NCBI GenBank assembly: GCA_907163375.1
Contig: CAJQUW010000515.1
Location: 425,115 to 489,114 of the forward strand
DNA length: 64,000 nt
Direction of reading: 5' to 3'
DNA from: Prostheceraeus crozeri
Taxonomy: Eukaryota > Platyhelminthes > Polycladida > Euryleptidae
Under the pieces are notes generated by a model. That model saw only the letters and a list, made by a program, of their open reading frames with translations. It ran no database searches and was not told where the DNA came from. The first letter of the stretch is position 1. Each line of letters starts with the position of its first letter. Positions 20,849 through 33,336 of the stretch are shown in pieces. The position numbers were made by a program, and so were the translations under genes.

Positions 20849-23586
20849 GATGTCAGTGCTGAATTGCTTCTAGCGAATGTCAAAAATCTTTAGAATCCCC
20901 ATTGAAGCGCTTAGGGATCTGTGGGATGCCCGCAGACCCCCCCCCCACCACCCATGGATTTATTCCCATAGAACTCCCAATACCCACGGCAAACCCTGGC
21001 TATCAATCACCTCCGAATGGACTCTCCGGCAGATTGGATGGTGGGTATATTAGTCGAGGACGTACCATGGTGTACGCAGGCGCTGGAAAATTGCCGTTAT
21101 CGTTCGTGTTGTTGATGGTCATCCCCTTGCTGACAAACCACACGAATTGACGACAAAATTTCCAACCAGTAGTTCGCATTTTGGTCATGTTTTGTCTTGG
21201 CACAGAACCGGATCGAATACAGGATGCTGAAAGTAATTTGTTGACGTAGCCCACACATGTTTATTGGAGGATTGAGTGACTCAACAAATTCTTGATGGTT
21301 TCCAGATGGATCAGGTGTTTTTTCAGCAGGTACAATGCCCCTTCTCAAGATCTCACGAAGAACCAAAGCTTGTCTCGATTTAATGTATAACCTCAATATC
21401 ATGGGAAATCTGTCCTGCCCAATCCCCCGATTCACCAACGCAATTGAGAAGTTTAGGGGCATTATGGAAACCATGATATTCAAAATCTGAGACTCGTAGC
21501 GAAAAGAACATCATTCGGTTGCAAAAACATAGAAATCGAGATGGAGAAAGTGGTGTACCAAGTCTTTGCCTGAAAATATTCCAAAGACGAGTAGCTTTCA
21601 GTGATCGCTAACCGTGCTGGTGGTATGTTAGAAAGCTTCGTGTTCTACTTTCATGCTTTCTTGCTCCCTACAATTAAAGTTTAGGTAATCACGAGGCGTG
21701 CTTGTTTCTGTTTTGATTTGTCACTGGTTTGCACACTTCAATAATTTGCATAATTTCCAGGCTTGATGACAAACTCGCTGAGTCATACTGTATCTTTGTA
21801 ACTTGCATTACATTTTTGGAATTTTCTCATAAGTAAGCTTAGAATGTAGCACCCATAGATCTTAAATTGTAAGTGCTAAAACTGCATCTTTAAAGATGGC
21901 CGGTTGATGAAATATAACGCAATAAGTTACTATCAGCAGTCCCTGCTTTCTTTGTTCAAAATTCGTTCCATAAATTTATCCAGATCAATGAGCACAATTT
22001 GTAGCTTTTGCATAAAAACCAGATAGAAATACAAACAATACCTTAGTGAGGCATTTAGGTTTCGGCTCGTTAGCAGATTTCGATGGACATACTCAATATG
22101 GTAGAATTCTAACGAAACCCGTCTAATACTCAAACTGGAGAAAAAAGCCGATTAATGAACATGGGAAGTAATTGTATTGATGCCTTACATCTGGCTGCGT
22201 GAATGACAAGCAAAAAATGTCTCCTTATAATCACAGAAGATATACTCTACAAGTTGGAATCGTGGAATTTATTTTCTAGAGCGAGCACCCGCAGGCAACT
22301 CAAATCAGAGAAGTGAACTTTGAGAAATGAATGAATCTAGGACAGTTTCTGTGCAGACTCATGTTGAAACAGAGACCAAGGCACGGGAGGACGATTATTC
22401 GTGAATAAATATAGAACTTACAAGAAGTGTTAAGATATGAATACAGTAGCTCTCAGATCTTTTGGAAACAAAATATTAAAAAACATGGGATATGATATTA
22501 ATGACAAACAATCAAATTACATAAATAAAAATATTTCGGTTGGGGATTTAACGATCCAATCAATTTCTTCCTAAAATGGCTAAAAAAAACTCATTAGATG
22601 AATAGATAACATGTACAAGGGTGAAGCCCATTTGGAGGCGCACGACGCTCACAATTCACAGCGTCAAGTATATTTTTATCAATTTTCCAGTCCATTTCAA
22701 CATCGTACAAAACACCAGGATGACTCGCGAAACACGAAGAGAACCAGAAAACAATGAAAGCAATACAAGATTGCACACCTTCTAAATGCAAGACAATACG
22801 AAGCCTGTGTGTTGAAGTCTTTACAATAGTCAAAGCCGACAGAAATAAACAAGACAAGAATTGATGAAAAGAAGTCCTTCAGTAAGACGGACAGTAGTAA
22901 GTTGCTCAACACAAAAGCTGCCCAATGTGTAGAAAAATAATTAATTCAACACTTATTTGCCGTATATCCTTTAACAATATGTTTGCAGATAGATCATAAG
23001 ATGTTTCTGTTTGCATTGAGGAGTATCTATAGGTTATGTGTTTGGACTTAGGAACTAACTCAGGGGTTTCAAATTTTAGAATTTCTTTATAGCTTTTTGT
23101 CTTTGAAATATCCACGATGCATATTCAAACTCCGGGAACTTTCAGAAAGGGAATGTTTGGAGCATCGCTGTGTTGTAATCACAATTATGAAAGTTTAAGA
23201 GAGTGAATTGAGTTGTATTCGGTATCAAATTTTCAAAAAAAACTAATTGTCAATTAATTCCAATAATTTGCTTTCTGCAATTTCTGAGTTAGGCTTCATG
23301 TCTCAACTATGTCTATGAGGTATCAGTTGTCTTCGAGAATGTGAATATCTATGACCTGTCTTTGAAGTCACGAAATATCCGCCATCTGTTCTCACTCAAG
23401 GTTTGCGTAACTCTTGGTCATTTCATCGGGGTTGGAAGATTTGATTTTGAAGGAGTTCAATAAAAGCTCTGAAATCAGATAATAAGAATCATTGAATTGT
23501 AAATTTGTTGAACAACGTTAAGGTCGACACAGCACCACAGTACGACAAACAAACGGACTTGTGAGGGATTGAAGAAAGTTCAGAAG
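20849..23586. other. Mostly non-coding; ACBD3 3' flank at its right end
   Basis: A 128-codon minus-strand ORF (21097-21483) and an 82-codon plus-strand ORF (20902-21150) overlap here. Neither shows a domain, splice signals or promoter, so both are left as unproven. A C run lies at 20938-20948. The sequence just below 23587 is the presumed ACBD3 3' untranslated region; no AATAAA was found close to the stop. Confidence 0.35.
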
Positions 23587-23855
23587 TCACTTGATGAAAT
23601 AGACACGATAATAGATCCATTTGGACCTCCACAATGAGTAAGAGTTATCGAATTTGATCAGGTAGACGCCCTTGCCGGGATATCGATGGCTCCCGCAATA
23701 GACTTCTTCGTGGGAATCGCGTCGATAGACAGGAATGATTTCGTCTGTCGGAGGACGATTATCACGTTTGGTATGTCGGCGTCCGGCTCCTTGTTCCACA
23801 TCGTTGGTCTCCCCTGACGGATTTGCCCTGCCTGTCCCGGAACTGGCACCGGATT
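23587..23855 (-). CDS. ACBD3: ACBD3/GCP60 orthologue, last exon (GOLD domain C-terminus)
   Basis: Minus-strand exon after acceptor TTTCTCTTCAG, ending at TGA. The sequence [20 protein letters not shown] followed by [20 protein letters not shown] and a final YYRVYFIK matches what I know of the ACBD3 C-terminus, which folds as the second half of the GOLD beta-sandwich. ACBD3 is a Golgi adaptor that binds giantin, PI4KB and other partners through this domain. The first two bases complete a Glu codon with the last base of exon 37558-37732, so the frame is continuous. The preceding ~35 residues are a hydrophilic, Gly/Ser-rich linker. The related TMED8 has a similar GOLD end, but the upstream exons favour ACBD3. 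Confidence 0.9.
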
Positions 23856-24032
23856 CTGAAGAGAAATCAGAAATATTTAACTTATTGATAAATGAAGATT
23901 GTTATTACTCGAAGCACATTAGGCACGGAGCCCTTCTTCCATGTGGCCGAGTTGTTATTTATCCCACTCTCATTCTCTTTGTGTTTAGCAAGAATGCAGA
24001 GTATACTTATTTTAGAAGTTTTAGGCTTGACC

Positions 24033-24098
24033 CTACCAAGGTTTGAACCAAGGTCTCCTGGAAGCAGAGCGAGCACTCTACCACAAGGCCACAACGCC
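24033..24098 (-). mobile_element. tRNA-derived SINE head
   Basis: Minus strand: A box-like TGGCCTTGTGGTAGAGTGC (near 24091-24073) and B box-like GGTTCAAACCT (24049-24039), spaced as in a tRNA. Downstream sequence is unrelated to the other heads in the window. Confidence 0.55.
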
Positions 24099-24231
24099 GG
24101 TTTTTCAATTACTAAGGAATACTGACTGGGTTCTTCCGGGTTGTTCATTGATTTGACTTACATGTTAATTTCATCAATAAATACAGTAGACACCATTGGA
24201 GAGAGTAAGAACAACTTGGGGACTGTAAAGC

Positions 24232-24648
24232 TTAGAGATGAATCGGCATGGCAGGCATAAATTGGCGCCGATACATTTCACTTGATTCTACAACCTCTTT
24301 TAGTTCTGCTAAAGCAACCGTGGAACTGATCCAATCACAACCAAATTTAGGATCACCCTTCTTCAAGTCATTGATACGAATGACTTGGAATTTGACGTCA
24401 ATCCGACCAGTTATTGAGTGATGTGACTTTTTACACTGGTGTGATATTTCAAAATGTGGAACAGCTTGAGGGAAAATCGACGTTGGAAACTTCAAAGCCA
24501 CATTCCTTTCTTCTCGTTTATCATCTTTTCCTCCCCAGGTTTGGGGGTCGGACACTTGAGTTGTACAGGTTGCCGTTGGGATTCGTCTTCCTTTCTCTTC
24601 TCCATTCTCATGGTCTAGGACTTCCGAATCTTTCTTCATATTGTGCAT
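24232..24648 (-). CDS. 138-aa ORF sharing a segment with the 57-kb LINE tail
   Basis: Minus-strand frame. Its part QVSDPQTWGGKDDKREER resembles PVSNTQTWGRRDSKREVR encoded at 57028-57090 on the plus strand. The DNA is similar too (AAACCTGGGGA(A/G)GAA). The remainder (FQVIRINDLKKGDPKFGCDW...) is unrecognised. It may be a fragment of a retroelement accessory ORF, or a conserved host segment captured twice. It lies upstream of the ACBD3 last exon on the same strand, in the intron. Confidence 0.35.
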   Translation of the reverse strand: MHNMKKDSEVLDHENGEEKGRRIPTATCTTQVSDPQTWGGKDDKREERNVALKFPTSIFPQAVPHFEISHQCKKSHHSITGRIDVKFQVIRINDLKKGDPKFGCDWISSTVALAELKEVVESSEMYRRQFMPAMPIHL

Positions 24649-24790
24649 CTCTTCCTCCAGCCACCTCTGATATCCGGTCTTGTCACTTTAAAGCTCAAGA
24701 TTCTCCTTGACAAGTTCCAGAACGACATTCGTTGCAAATGATCAAACCTTCGCTAACGATTTTGGCGTAGGACTGATTCAAGATCATGTA

Positions 24791-26648
24791 GAGTACTTTG
24801 CCCTAAATTTCGGCGTAGTCCTTAATTCTCGGCGCATTTGCTAGTTCTAGTGTAAAATAAAATGCTGGAACCGCCTTTTTGTCATGGATTGTTGTAAATC
24901 ACTTAGAGACGATGAGGCATCATGTTTGTTTCATCTCGAGTTGCTTTTGTTGTCCAATAACACTGTCCGAAGAATTTCATGACAGCGCACATAAAAAAAT
25001 TATCGATAAAATTACTTGTGAGATTGATAATATTATAACTCGATATTCTACATGATGTCAAGTATCATGTGTGCTGTATTTGATATTAAGTGAAGCCAAT
25101 GAAGCCCTGTGACAGGTAGTGGAGTCAGCAGATCGATATCTGCATCATTTATTCTTCCCTGATAGATTATTGAAATGCGCCGAATTAAGGATCAACGAAA
25201 ATTCAGTTGCCCTTATTTCGGCGGCGTATTTGTGTTTGACAGCGAAATTCACTCAACAATGACCTTTCTACTTGTCTCCAAACTTTCTCACCATGTTAGA
25301 TATCTATCAATGACTCATCGATGAGCTAGCAGTGGTGAGAATTGAATACGCTAATACGGAGCATCCAATAAGAAAACTTTAACTCTGTTCGGTTGCTGTC
25401 TGAGCTAAGGACGGGATAGTGCAACCATTTTGTTAACTTTATCCTGACTGATATGGCGCGTCGCCCAAGGCATGAATACTCGGAAACTGATTTGAAGAGT
25501 GCCATTCATCTTGTGAGGAAAGGTTCGAGCATATACAAGGCAGCCAAACGCTTCAAAATACCGAGACAGACATTGCGTGACAAGGTTCATGGCAAACATT
25601 CTGGCTCCATTGGCAAACCGACAACTTTTACGAAAGAAGAAGAAAGCAAAATGTCGACTTACGGAATTACCATGGCTAAAATGGATTCGGCGTGACGACC
25701 CGCATGTATCTTTCCTTTGGCCTCCAAAATCGTGACCAAGATCCACGACAAAATCGTTTCAAGAGGGAAAACCAGTAAATATTCATGTTGATATTATTTG
25801 TATAGGCTATGCTTGTAAATCCCAGGAGCTATGTCTTGTGATTTTTCAACTTATTCTTTAAGCAATAAAAAGAGAGCTTGTATGGGGGGGGGGATTTATC
25901 AAGTAACGCTGTCAAAGATCTGAAAACTCATTTAACATGTTATTTCATGTCTCTGCTTTTCTGTTGCACAGGCTATCGGTGGATCAGTGGATTCCTCAAG
26001 AGCAATAAGAATCTTAGTCTGCGACATGCTTCTCGAGTCACGACTGGTATAGCTAATGTGACGGAAAGCGGCATTAGAGCATGGTTCTCACAAATGAAGG
26101 AGCGAGTTGCGGAATTCCCAGGAACTGACAGCATCTTCGAGCAATCCCGAAGGATCCTGAATTCGATGAGAAAGAAAGCATTCGATGAGTTGATGAGTGA
26201 TTTCAACATAAGTGAAGCTGGACCCTCAAAGAAAAAAAGGCAGTAACTTGTCTTCTTCTCTTTCATTTGGAATACCGCATCTTAAAAAAATCTTTTCACA
26301 GCGGATGTTTTTACTTAATTGTGTAACAAAATAGATGAATTTCATTTCCTGTTGAGATCTACATTGCATTGTTAGCTTAATGAATGATAATTTGCATATT
26401 CTGATATACGCCGAATTAAGGACAAATGCGCCGAAATTAAGGCAATTTTCATTTTTTGCAAATTGGTGGTTCCTAATAGTGTGGAAGTAAACAACAGTTG
26501 CCAGTCTCGGCGCAACTGTGATACATACTTCAGATACCATACTTCTAGAAAGAGTCGGATAGAAGCATAGAGCTTCTTCATCCTACATGAAAAATATTGA
26601 TTTATCGTTTAGTCACCGACACTACGCCGAATTTAGGGCAAAGTACTC
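24791..26648 (+). mobile_element. Pogo/Tigger-type DNA transposon with intact ends, lacking the DDE domain
   Basis: Terminal inverted repeats of 27-28 bp (left gagtactttgccctaaattt..., right mirror ending 26648) are flanked by TA (24789-24790 and 26649-26650), the target duplication of Tc1/mariner-pogo elements. CGCCGAATTAAGGA-like words repeat near both ends (about 24815, 24830, 25168, 26407, 26425). The length of 1858 bp is short for an autonomous Tigger, because the catalytic part of the transposase is missing. Confidence 0.85.
25453..26246 (+). pseudogene. Truncated pogo-like transposase (psq HTH + CENP-B-type HTH)
   Basis: Exon 1 (25453-25774) encodes a pipsqueak-type helix-turn-helix (RRPRHEYSETDLKSAI...KAAKRFKIPRQTLRDKV) and is broken by an in-frame TGA at 25693. 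A GT-AG intron (25775-25971) follows. Exon 2 (25972-26246) encodes the second, Tc5/CENP-B-type DNA-binding domain (YRWISGFLKSNKNLSLRHAS). Where relatives enter the DDE catalytic domain after a phrase like SRxxN-DE-GF, this protein instead ends in a lysine-rich tail SKKKRQ. It could have bound element ends but could not cut. Confidence 0.8.
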
Positions 26649-27139
26649 TAGTTGCGACATGTCTCTCAGTCATTCATGCATCGTGCGGTGCTCACAAAGC
26701 TTGATGGAACACATCCACTATATCATAGCGTTCTCATTCCACACTAGACGAATGAGGTCCTCAACTTTTACAGGTCATGCAAGACGTCAATACTGATACA
26801 GGCATTGTATACCTGACTCATACGCTGCAAGGACAAGTAGGGGAAATAATTCTTTAATTTGCTTCTTTGATGAGCTCTTATCTCCTCACGTCTGTCACTT
26901 CTGTGTATGGTTGTCATTCAAATGCTCGTTCATAATCAATAAAGACTTTTTATCAACAATAGAGAAAGTAGTACATTTTATGAGAAAACATGTGATATCA
27001 AGAAATAACTGTGATGTCACCAGTTTTCGATTTCTCATGACTTATTGTTATCAAACATTGCTTACATCTGGGAATTGCCTTTTTCCTCATCAGCAATTTT
27101 TACTCCTTCAAACTTCAATTCTATGTTCGCTGAGATAAT

Positions 27140-28655
27140 CAGGGTTGCCACTCAAATCCGAAATTCAAATCCCGGAGTCATAAATGATGTCCAATACCAC
27201 CTAAAACAATCGGAGCCTTGTTTGTAGCTGAATATGTGCAATTCACCTATTGATTAATTAGTACATGAAAAATAAAAAACGAAATGACTTCATTAATGAT
27301 AAAAAGATAAGTGTCATCTCAAGAGTCAAACAAAAATTCAAAGGAGATCCAATGTATGCAAGTGCCTGATTGTGCTGTTTTCCTTTTATAATAGGATCCA
27401 GGGCGTCCATTTCTTAAATAATTAATAGGGAGGTCTTGCATTGAAAAGGCCTGCTAATTTTATTATCAACTGACTATTATCGAGCTAGTGTATGTTTTTT
27501 TATTGCTATCATATGCGTTTTCAAGAGTGGGGGCGCTTGTTAGAAATAATATGTACATGTGATGAATACTACATGAGATGACCAAACTAATTCATAATTA
27601 TGTAGTGTGTAATTGTGTAGGTCGTCACGATTATTGTTGATATAAGCACAGAAAATACATGGAAAACAAGTCGAACAAACACAACATACAAAACTACAAT
27701 TTCTTTCTGAAGCTTCAACACTGCTTCCTTGAGTGTTTTGGCTATAGTTGTAAGCGCCTCAGCCTCTTGAAATAGCGCAGTTGACCCATTGACACTAGCT
27801 TTTTCGGCCAAAGCATATGTCTTCTCTTCTAACTTCTCGATGTCGAATGACATAGAATGCTTCCGCCTCTTGAGAACTTCCACTTCTTCCTTATCCCTTT
27901 TTTCTGCCTGCACATTTAGCCTCTTCATTACTTCAAGTTCCTCTTTGCATCGCGATGTGACATCGCCACGCTTTTCAGCATATCTGGCTTTATTTGAACA
28001 TTTGGGACATCTACAGAGGACAAGATATGATCCTTGATAATCCGACGAGAGATCAAATTGTCAGGGAGAAGGCTCAACGAACTTTGTTCAACGAAAAGCT
28101 TCGTTCAACGCTCGCCTGGCCATGGCTCACTAGAAGAAATCGTTTAACGACAAACCACAAGTTAGAATAATTATCATCACCGGACAGAAGTCTGTAAAAC
28201 AATGTGTCGAGGTCCTTATCGTTGTCCGACAACTATGGCAGTTGTCAATTCAGACCAGACGGAGGCATCGGGAAGGAAATTCCTGAATTCGCGCAGCACT
28301 TTGTCGCCGTTTTCCACTGGCATCACACGATTAGTGATGAAAATTTGAGTCAAATGCCGCATCTTACGTTTCAGACTGTCATTGTCTTTTGTTATCATTA
28401 CAGAAGGGTCTATGCATTCCGAATTGCGAACCAAAGAATAATTCAACGGAGTCTTCATTTGAAATTTCTGTAAAAATGCTATGACGAACTCCCAATCTTC
28501 GCTAGAAATCTAATGTAATTAACATTATATTGTCATGAAAAGTATTGCTTCTTTTAAAAAAATGATTCAACTATGTAAATTTGAAAAATTGAAAAAATCT
28601 CATATCTCGGAATTTATCTCAATAACCCCTGAATCCCGGAAGGGTGGCAACTCTG
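27140..28655 (-). mobile_element. hAT-like element, 1.5 kb, 6-bp target duplication
   Basis: Ends CAGGGTTGCCAC... and ...GTGGCAACTCTG are inverted repeats with hAT-type CAG tips. GATAAT is duplicated at 27134-27139 and 28656-28661. The interior carries a frameshifted transposase C-terminal section on the minus strand, so the element is non-autonomous. Confidence 0.8.
27587..28501 (-). pseudogene. hAT-family transposase C-terminal half, frameshifted
   Basis: On the minus strand, after acceptor GATTTCTAG, the frame encodes SLVRNSECIDPS and a helical section. The hAT dimerisation region follows (LWFVVKRFLLVSHGQASVER, then SFSLNK). Two small shifts near 28075 lead into NLISRRIIKDH. A further shift near 27950 leads into a charged coiled coil and the phrase YALAEKA. 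This order (LDP, hATC core, coiled coil) matches transposase-derived proteins abundant in corals, fish and other animals. The BED finger and the catalytic N-terminal half are absent. The last ~35 codons turn hydrophobic and are probably not native coding. Confidence 0.75.
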
Positions 28656-30269
28656 GATAATATACATAATAATGCTTCCCACGAAGTTGTGTTGAGACTG
28701 AATTATTTCCACGGCTGTACCCAGGAGGTTTGGGTGTCACAGAGAAAGCACCCATCTGATTATATATAGAAAATGCTTGCAAGTTTAATCTATTATATTT
28801 CCTATTGATCTCATAATTCAGGTCGTCCACTTTCCACGAAAGTCGTTCGTCATTCCCTAAATCTCAAGGTACAGAATTAAATCGCACTGTTTCTGCACAC
28901 TTGCCTAAAACGAATAACTAGAGGACCTAAATGTTCTTTCCTTCATAAAACGAAATATTCGTCTTTCATGACTAGTGTTATACGTGTGATGATGTCTGAA
29001 GCTCAATGTCGTTTTGTGTTATTGAAGGTGCTTAAGTGTTCATTGAGAGGATGAATTCGTAGAGGCAAGATTCTTAAGGATTTGAAATTCATATTGTCAA
29101 AGATTACGTCGGAGCCCTTGTCTCAGAAAATACAAGACACTTTATTTCTATTTCAGCACTTTCCCCTCTACTAAGAAGTCCCTGTTTAGAAGCTTTAGTT
29201 CAACATAAGGTAACTGAATACTTTTATTGACGCCAGTGAAGGCTTCTAAATATTCAATATAATCCTTGTCGTCTTTTGAGACTGTTAATAGTCAATATTT
29301 AGAACTTTTTAAATAAAAGAATGAAGTTACAAATTTATAGACTTCATATTGTTTATTAATTTTTCGATGAGCGTCAAAACGCCACTAAAACATATCTAAT
29401 GGAGCTTTACGCGTAGCAGACCATTTCTCAGAAAAATAAAGTTCTGCCGTTTTTCTCTAAGTGTCCAAAGTGACATCACTGAGAAGATTTAATTGCCATC
29501 CAAAAGATAGGCCCAATGTGACTGAAAGGAAAACGAGTAACAACTATCCAGGCTAGCCACATCAGTTGCTCATCCTCTGCAGCTTGCAAGATTTAGATCT
29601 AAAGCGTAGTTGACATGTACATGTCGTTGTGCTTGTACGGCTTCTTTCTTCAGAGGCCAGCGATATTCGTGGTGGCAATGGCAAGCTGAGTGGCGATATG
29701 CTAGTGGAAAAATTTAAAGCTGATGTACTACATCCTATTAGTCGATCATTCGATTGGATTCATAGGTTCCTTGAATAGCCTTTAAGACTATTCTTGACAG
29801 AAACAAGATTTCAAAGCTTTTAGTTAGCTTAAAAGCTTATAAGTTATTTGACGAGCTACTACGAAGAAGACTGAATTAAATTTTGGTTGTCACGCTCCTT
29901 TTTCATATCTTTAAAACATGTTGGGGCTATTTACATGTTACCTATGAAATAACAGTTGTGTCTCTATTCATTATTTCTCTGCTATGGAGATTAAAACAAT
30001 GAATAAGCAGAGTTCAAAAAATACGATCATCCGAGAGATTACATTCTCAGCATTCAGACATGCCATGATAAAACTGTCGCTATTTTGTGTGCTGGACAGT
30101 GGTCAAAATAAGTAAATTGCTCAATTTACAAATAGTAGCTTTTCGATTAGAAAATATATGAGCATGCTTATGAATCAGGCACGATGAGAGCGAGCAACAT
30201 GTGAGCTGGGAGTCTACAATTCAGAACAAATACAACGCTCGCACCTTGAAACCTGTGAGCGGACCTGTG
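28656..30269. other. Intronic, no gene recognised
   Basis: AT-rich ACBD3 intron sequence without supported ORF, TIR pair or RNA gene. Confidence 0.4.
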
Positions 30270-30348
30270 TTTGAGATGTAAGTAGATATCATCGATATCG
30301 ATATGACGATTTATAGAGGAATCTGATGAAAATGTCTACTTACATCTC
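30270..30348. repeat. Short inverted repeat (ATGTAAGTAGA arms)
   Basis: TGAGATGTAAGTAGA near 30271 is mirrored by TCTACTTACATCTCA ending near 30348. An ATCGATATCGATAT core lies between. It could form a cruciform or be a minimal MITE relic. Confidence 0.5.
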
Positions 30349-30762
30349 AGACAGCAGATATCTTGATTTTGAACTTCCATCATTTCTTTCATGGGTCCGG
30401 GATCGATGTTCGGGATGTGTGATCGGGATGACAGCTTGGGAACCGCGTTAGGGACAAGATTTACTTTCGTGAATCGGTATATCCCGAAACTTTCACTTTT
30501 CATATTTAGCTTCCTGCTCAATCATAGGCATCGCAACCAAGAAAAATGCGATTGACCTCATGCAAACAGAAGAGGATGACTCAATTCTTCTCACCGTGCT
30601 TGTCGTTAGTGGCATGAGACAGTCAGCGCGGCATATATCAAGACAATCAAGTGTCAGAGTCAAATAAATCTTGAGAGGTCATTCACAAACATGACCTCGG
30701 CCCACGTCCACCTTTGAGATAAAGACAGACGCCGCAGTTAACAAGTTCATTATCAGATAATT

Positions 30763-31682
30763 CAGGGTTCATACAGAAGTCTCAATTAAGAATTCTAAAA
30801 CTTTTTCAGGATTTCAAGGACTCAGACAGTGAAATTTCAAAACCTACCAAGGAATACACAACTATTGAGCATACCCGTGAACCATGATAATTACAGTTCT
30901 ATATAGTAATACGATGACGTAGCTACATTACGAAAATTGTGCTTCGCGTCCGCACATCACTACGCAAAGTAGAATTTAATGCTTTTATGGAATTATCAAT
31001 AGAAAAAATAGATGCAGAAAAAGAAAACGTTGCATTATCTTTCGATTTTATTCATCTCAAAACAAATGATTTGCGCAATATCAAAATAAACAAAATCCTC
31101 AGTTCTTTGACAACGAGTCGGATAAAGTATAACAAAGCAGTTTGGTGCGATTGATCATGTGAATTGTCATCAAAAGCGTTTGATGCAAATTTACATCCGG
31201 ATTGCAACTAAAACTCAGGCCTACTTACAAAAATCTAAAACCTAAAAATGGAAACACGTTGTTTCAGTTGTTCTTTCAAATCGAAAATTTGCTTGTTAAT
31301 AACCAGTAATTCGCTTGCTGCGGTCTTTTGCAGTTTCTCCTTTGACTGTTCCAACTTGCTGATTTCGAGGCATAACCGTTTCCTCTCTTTTTCCGCTTCT
31401 TTTCTCCATCTGTCTCCTTCTTCTTCGCTTCGTCGAGCACTTCCTGATATTTTCGTCTAGCATATTATAAAAATGCGGAGAATGAATCAGTTGAAAAGAC
31501 AGGATTTCTAACTAAAGCGCTTAAAATCGACATGATGACTGATCTTATAAAAAAACTGTACAAACGAAATTCACAGGAATACCGTAATTGATTCACATTA
31601 CTATCACATTCCAGGACCTTTATCTTTTGAAATGATGAATTCCAAAACTATTCCACGATTTCCACAACCTGTATGAACCCTG
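30763..31682 (-). mobile_element. hAT-like MITE, 920 bp, 5-bp target duplication
   Basis: Perfect 14-bp ends CAGGGTTCATACAG / CTGTATGAACCCTG. TAATT is duplicated at 30758-30762 and 31683-31687. A minus-strand coiled-coil remnant lies inside (about 31460-31250). Confidence 0.8.
31248..31475 (-). pseudogene. hAT transposase C-terminal coiled-coil relic
   Basis: Minus strand: YARRKYQEVLDEAKKKE in one frame, then shifted into DRWRKEAEKERKRLCLEISK. This equals the tail module (short conserved motif, then coiled coil) of the pseudogene at 27587-28501. The overlapping plus-strand ORF is its shadow. Confidence 0.55.
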
Positions 31683-31897
31683 TAATTATTGCGCCAGCAC
31701 GTGCCGTTTTTGGAATAAATTTATTTGCACTTACGCCTGTTTCGCGTGTCTACTTTCCACTTTGGACGTATTGACCGGTTTGCAGACATTGGCGGTCTAC
31801 TGCTTCTTTTGTGTATGGCATGCTCGTCACCGTAAAACTCACCATTAATAGCAAAGGATCACACAGCTCTGCTGCGCTAAAAGGAAGTCATACCTCC

Positions 31898-32495
31898 TAC
31901 ACAGATTCCAGTTGTGGAATTTTTTCGTGAAATCATCGGATGATAAAAGTGCTAAGTTCCAAAAGAGTGACAAAGAAATCAATGTTCCTAAGGATATGTC
32001 AACCGAAGGTTTGCCATCCCATTTTCGAGCAAGACATGGACTAATGAAACCAATCGATGTTGAGAAAACATCAAACAAGAGATTACACGATCTTTATTAT
32101 GTCGACTTCGACGAATTTATTCCTCCTTCAGCAAAGCGACAGCGATCAATGACTGAGCTCGCTTCTCAAATGTCGTCGAGTTCTACTGTAAAAACATCTT
32201 CTAAATCAAAACAACGACTCGACGAAATTGGAGTAGACGCTGTCATTGTTGGAAGTAGCAGTTGTTCAGACTTCCGTACAGCCGTCATGAAGCATTTTCA
32301 AACATTCTCTGGATATCTTGGATGATCTGAAGCATCGGTTGCAAAATCTTAATGTGTCTGTCATCAATTTCACTGTAGATTTGTGAACCGACACCCTAAA
32401 TTCACCGTACGCGTATATGGTGATTCAGGCGTATTCCATCGAGAAGGACAACTCGGTCGACATCGTCAGCAGTTATGGATTTCACTGAGGTAGGA
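31898..32495 (+). pseudogene. hAT transposase N-terminal relic (decayed BED finger)
   Basis: After acceptor GATTCCAG the frame reads WNFFVKSSDDKSAKFQKSDK and later SHFRARHGL, the outline of a BED zinc finger whose two cysteines are lost (FQKS in place of CxxC) while the His pair remains. Further on, after a frameshift near 32320, DDLKHRLQNLNVSVINFTVD is followed by a stop where hAT proteins have Trp, then TDTLNSPYAYMVIQAYSIE. That is the entry to the RNase H-like catalytic region (FTVDLW-T). It is clearly non-functional, and no terminal repeats were found around it. Confidence 0.65.
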
Positions 32496-32830
32496 ACACA
32501 AAATTTGATTATTTATGCAGCATGCTGTTAATAACATTAACTAGGAAGGCTTTAATTGACAGACAAACTAATTTAGTGACTGCAAGGTTACTAGCTTCTT
32601 ATCTTGACTTCTAAAGTAGGCCTACCCTTAATTCTCGTCTATATTGACAAACAGAGATGCGAATTATATTCTATAGATTGATAACGATGATAATCGATCA
32701 AGAATCAAGGACTTGCAAAAAATCTGCGCTGAGAGATCGCGGCATTATTTAACGGTTTACATCGATGCAAGATGATAATACATGTAGGCCTACTACATGT
32801 AGAAACATGATAAAATGCAATATGTTTGTA

Positions 32831-32985
32831 CAGGATGCGGCATAAAAAATGTGACTAAAATTTATGCAGCATAACTTTCTAATCTTCCTTTTTGTCATCC
32901 TAATTATCCTGTTTGTTAATTTCTATTGGATAATTAAAAAATTATGCTACATTAGAATTAGTCACATTTATTATGCCGCACCCTG
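32831..32985. mobile_element. 155-bp Tc1/mariner-type MITE
   Basis: Ends CAGGATGCGGCATAA / TTATGCCGCACCCTG with about 30 bp of inverted similarity. Flanked by TA on both sides (32829-32830 and 32986-32987). No coding sequence. Confidence 0.85.
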
Positions 32986-33336
32986 TATCATAAGCTGAAT
33001 GAATTAAAATCGTGAATAAATGAAATGGCGTATTAAGAGTGGTGGTATGTACCATCTGACTTATCAAGCAGCAGTTCAAAGAGTGATCGATTGTCACTTG
33101 ACTGACAGGGATAAAGAAGTCGGGATCATCCCGAACTCCGATCTCGAACAGCCCTAATAATTATGTAGGCTTTATAATACAGTCCGTTTCATAAAAAGTG
33201 GATCATCCTAAAATTTGACTAAATAAAACATAAGTATGATACAGAAAGCATTTTTCATGTTATTTCATGTCCCTAATATATTTAAATGTCCTTATATAAT
33301 CTGATAAGCTATGATACAGTAACGGTTCTTAAGAAG

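Noticed and set aside
33100..33160. GGGCTGTTCGAGATCGGAGT-like end (reverse strand) as a transposon tip
   Set aside because: No matching inverted partner was found in the window.
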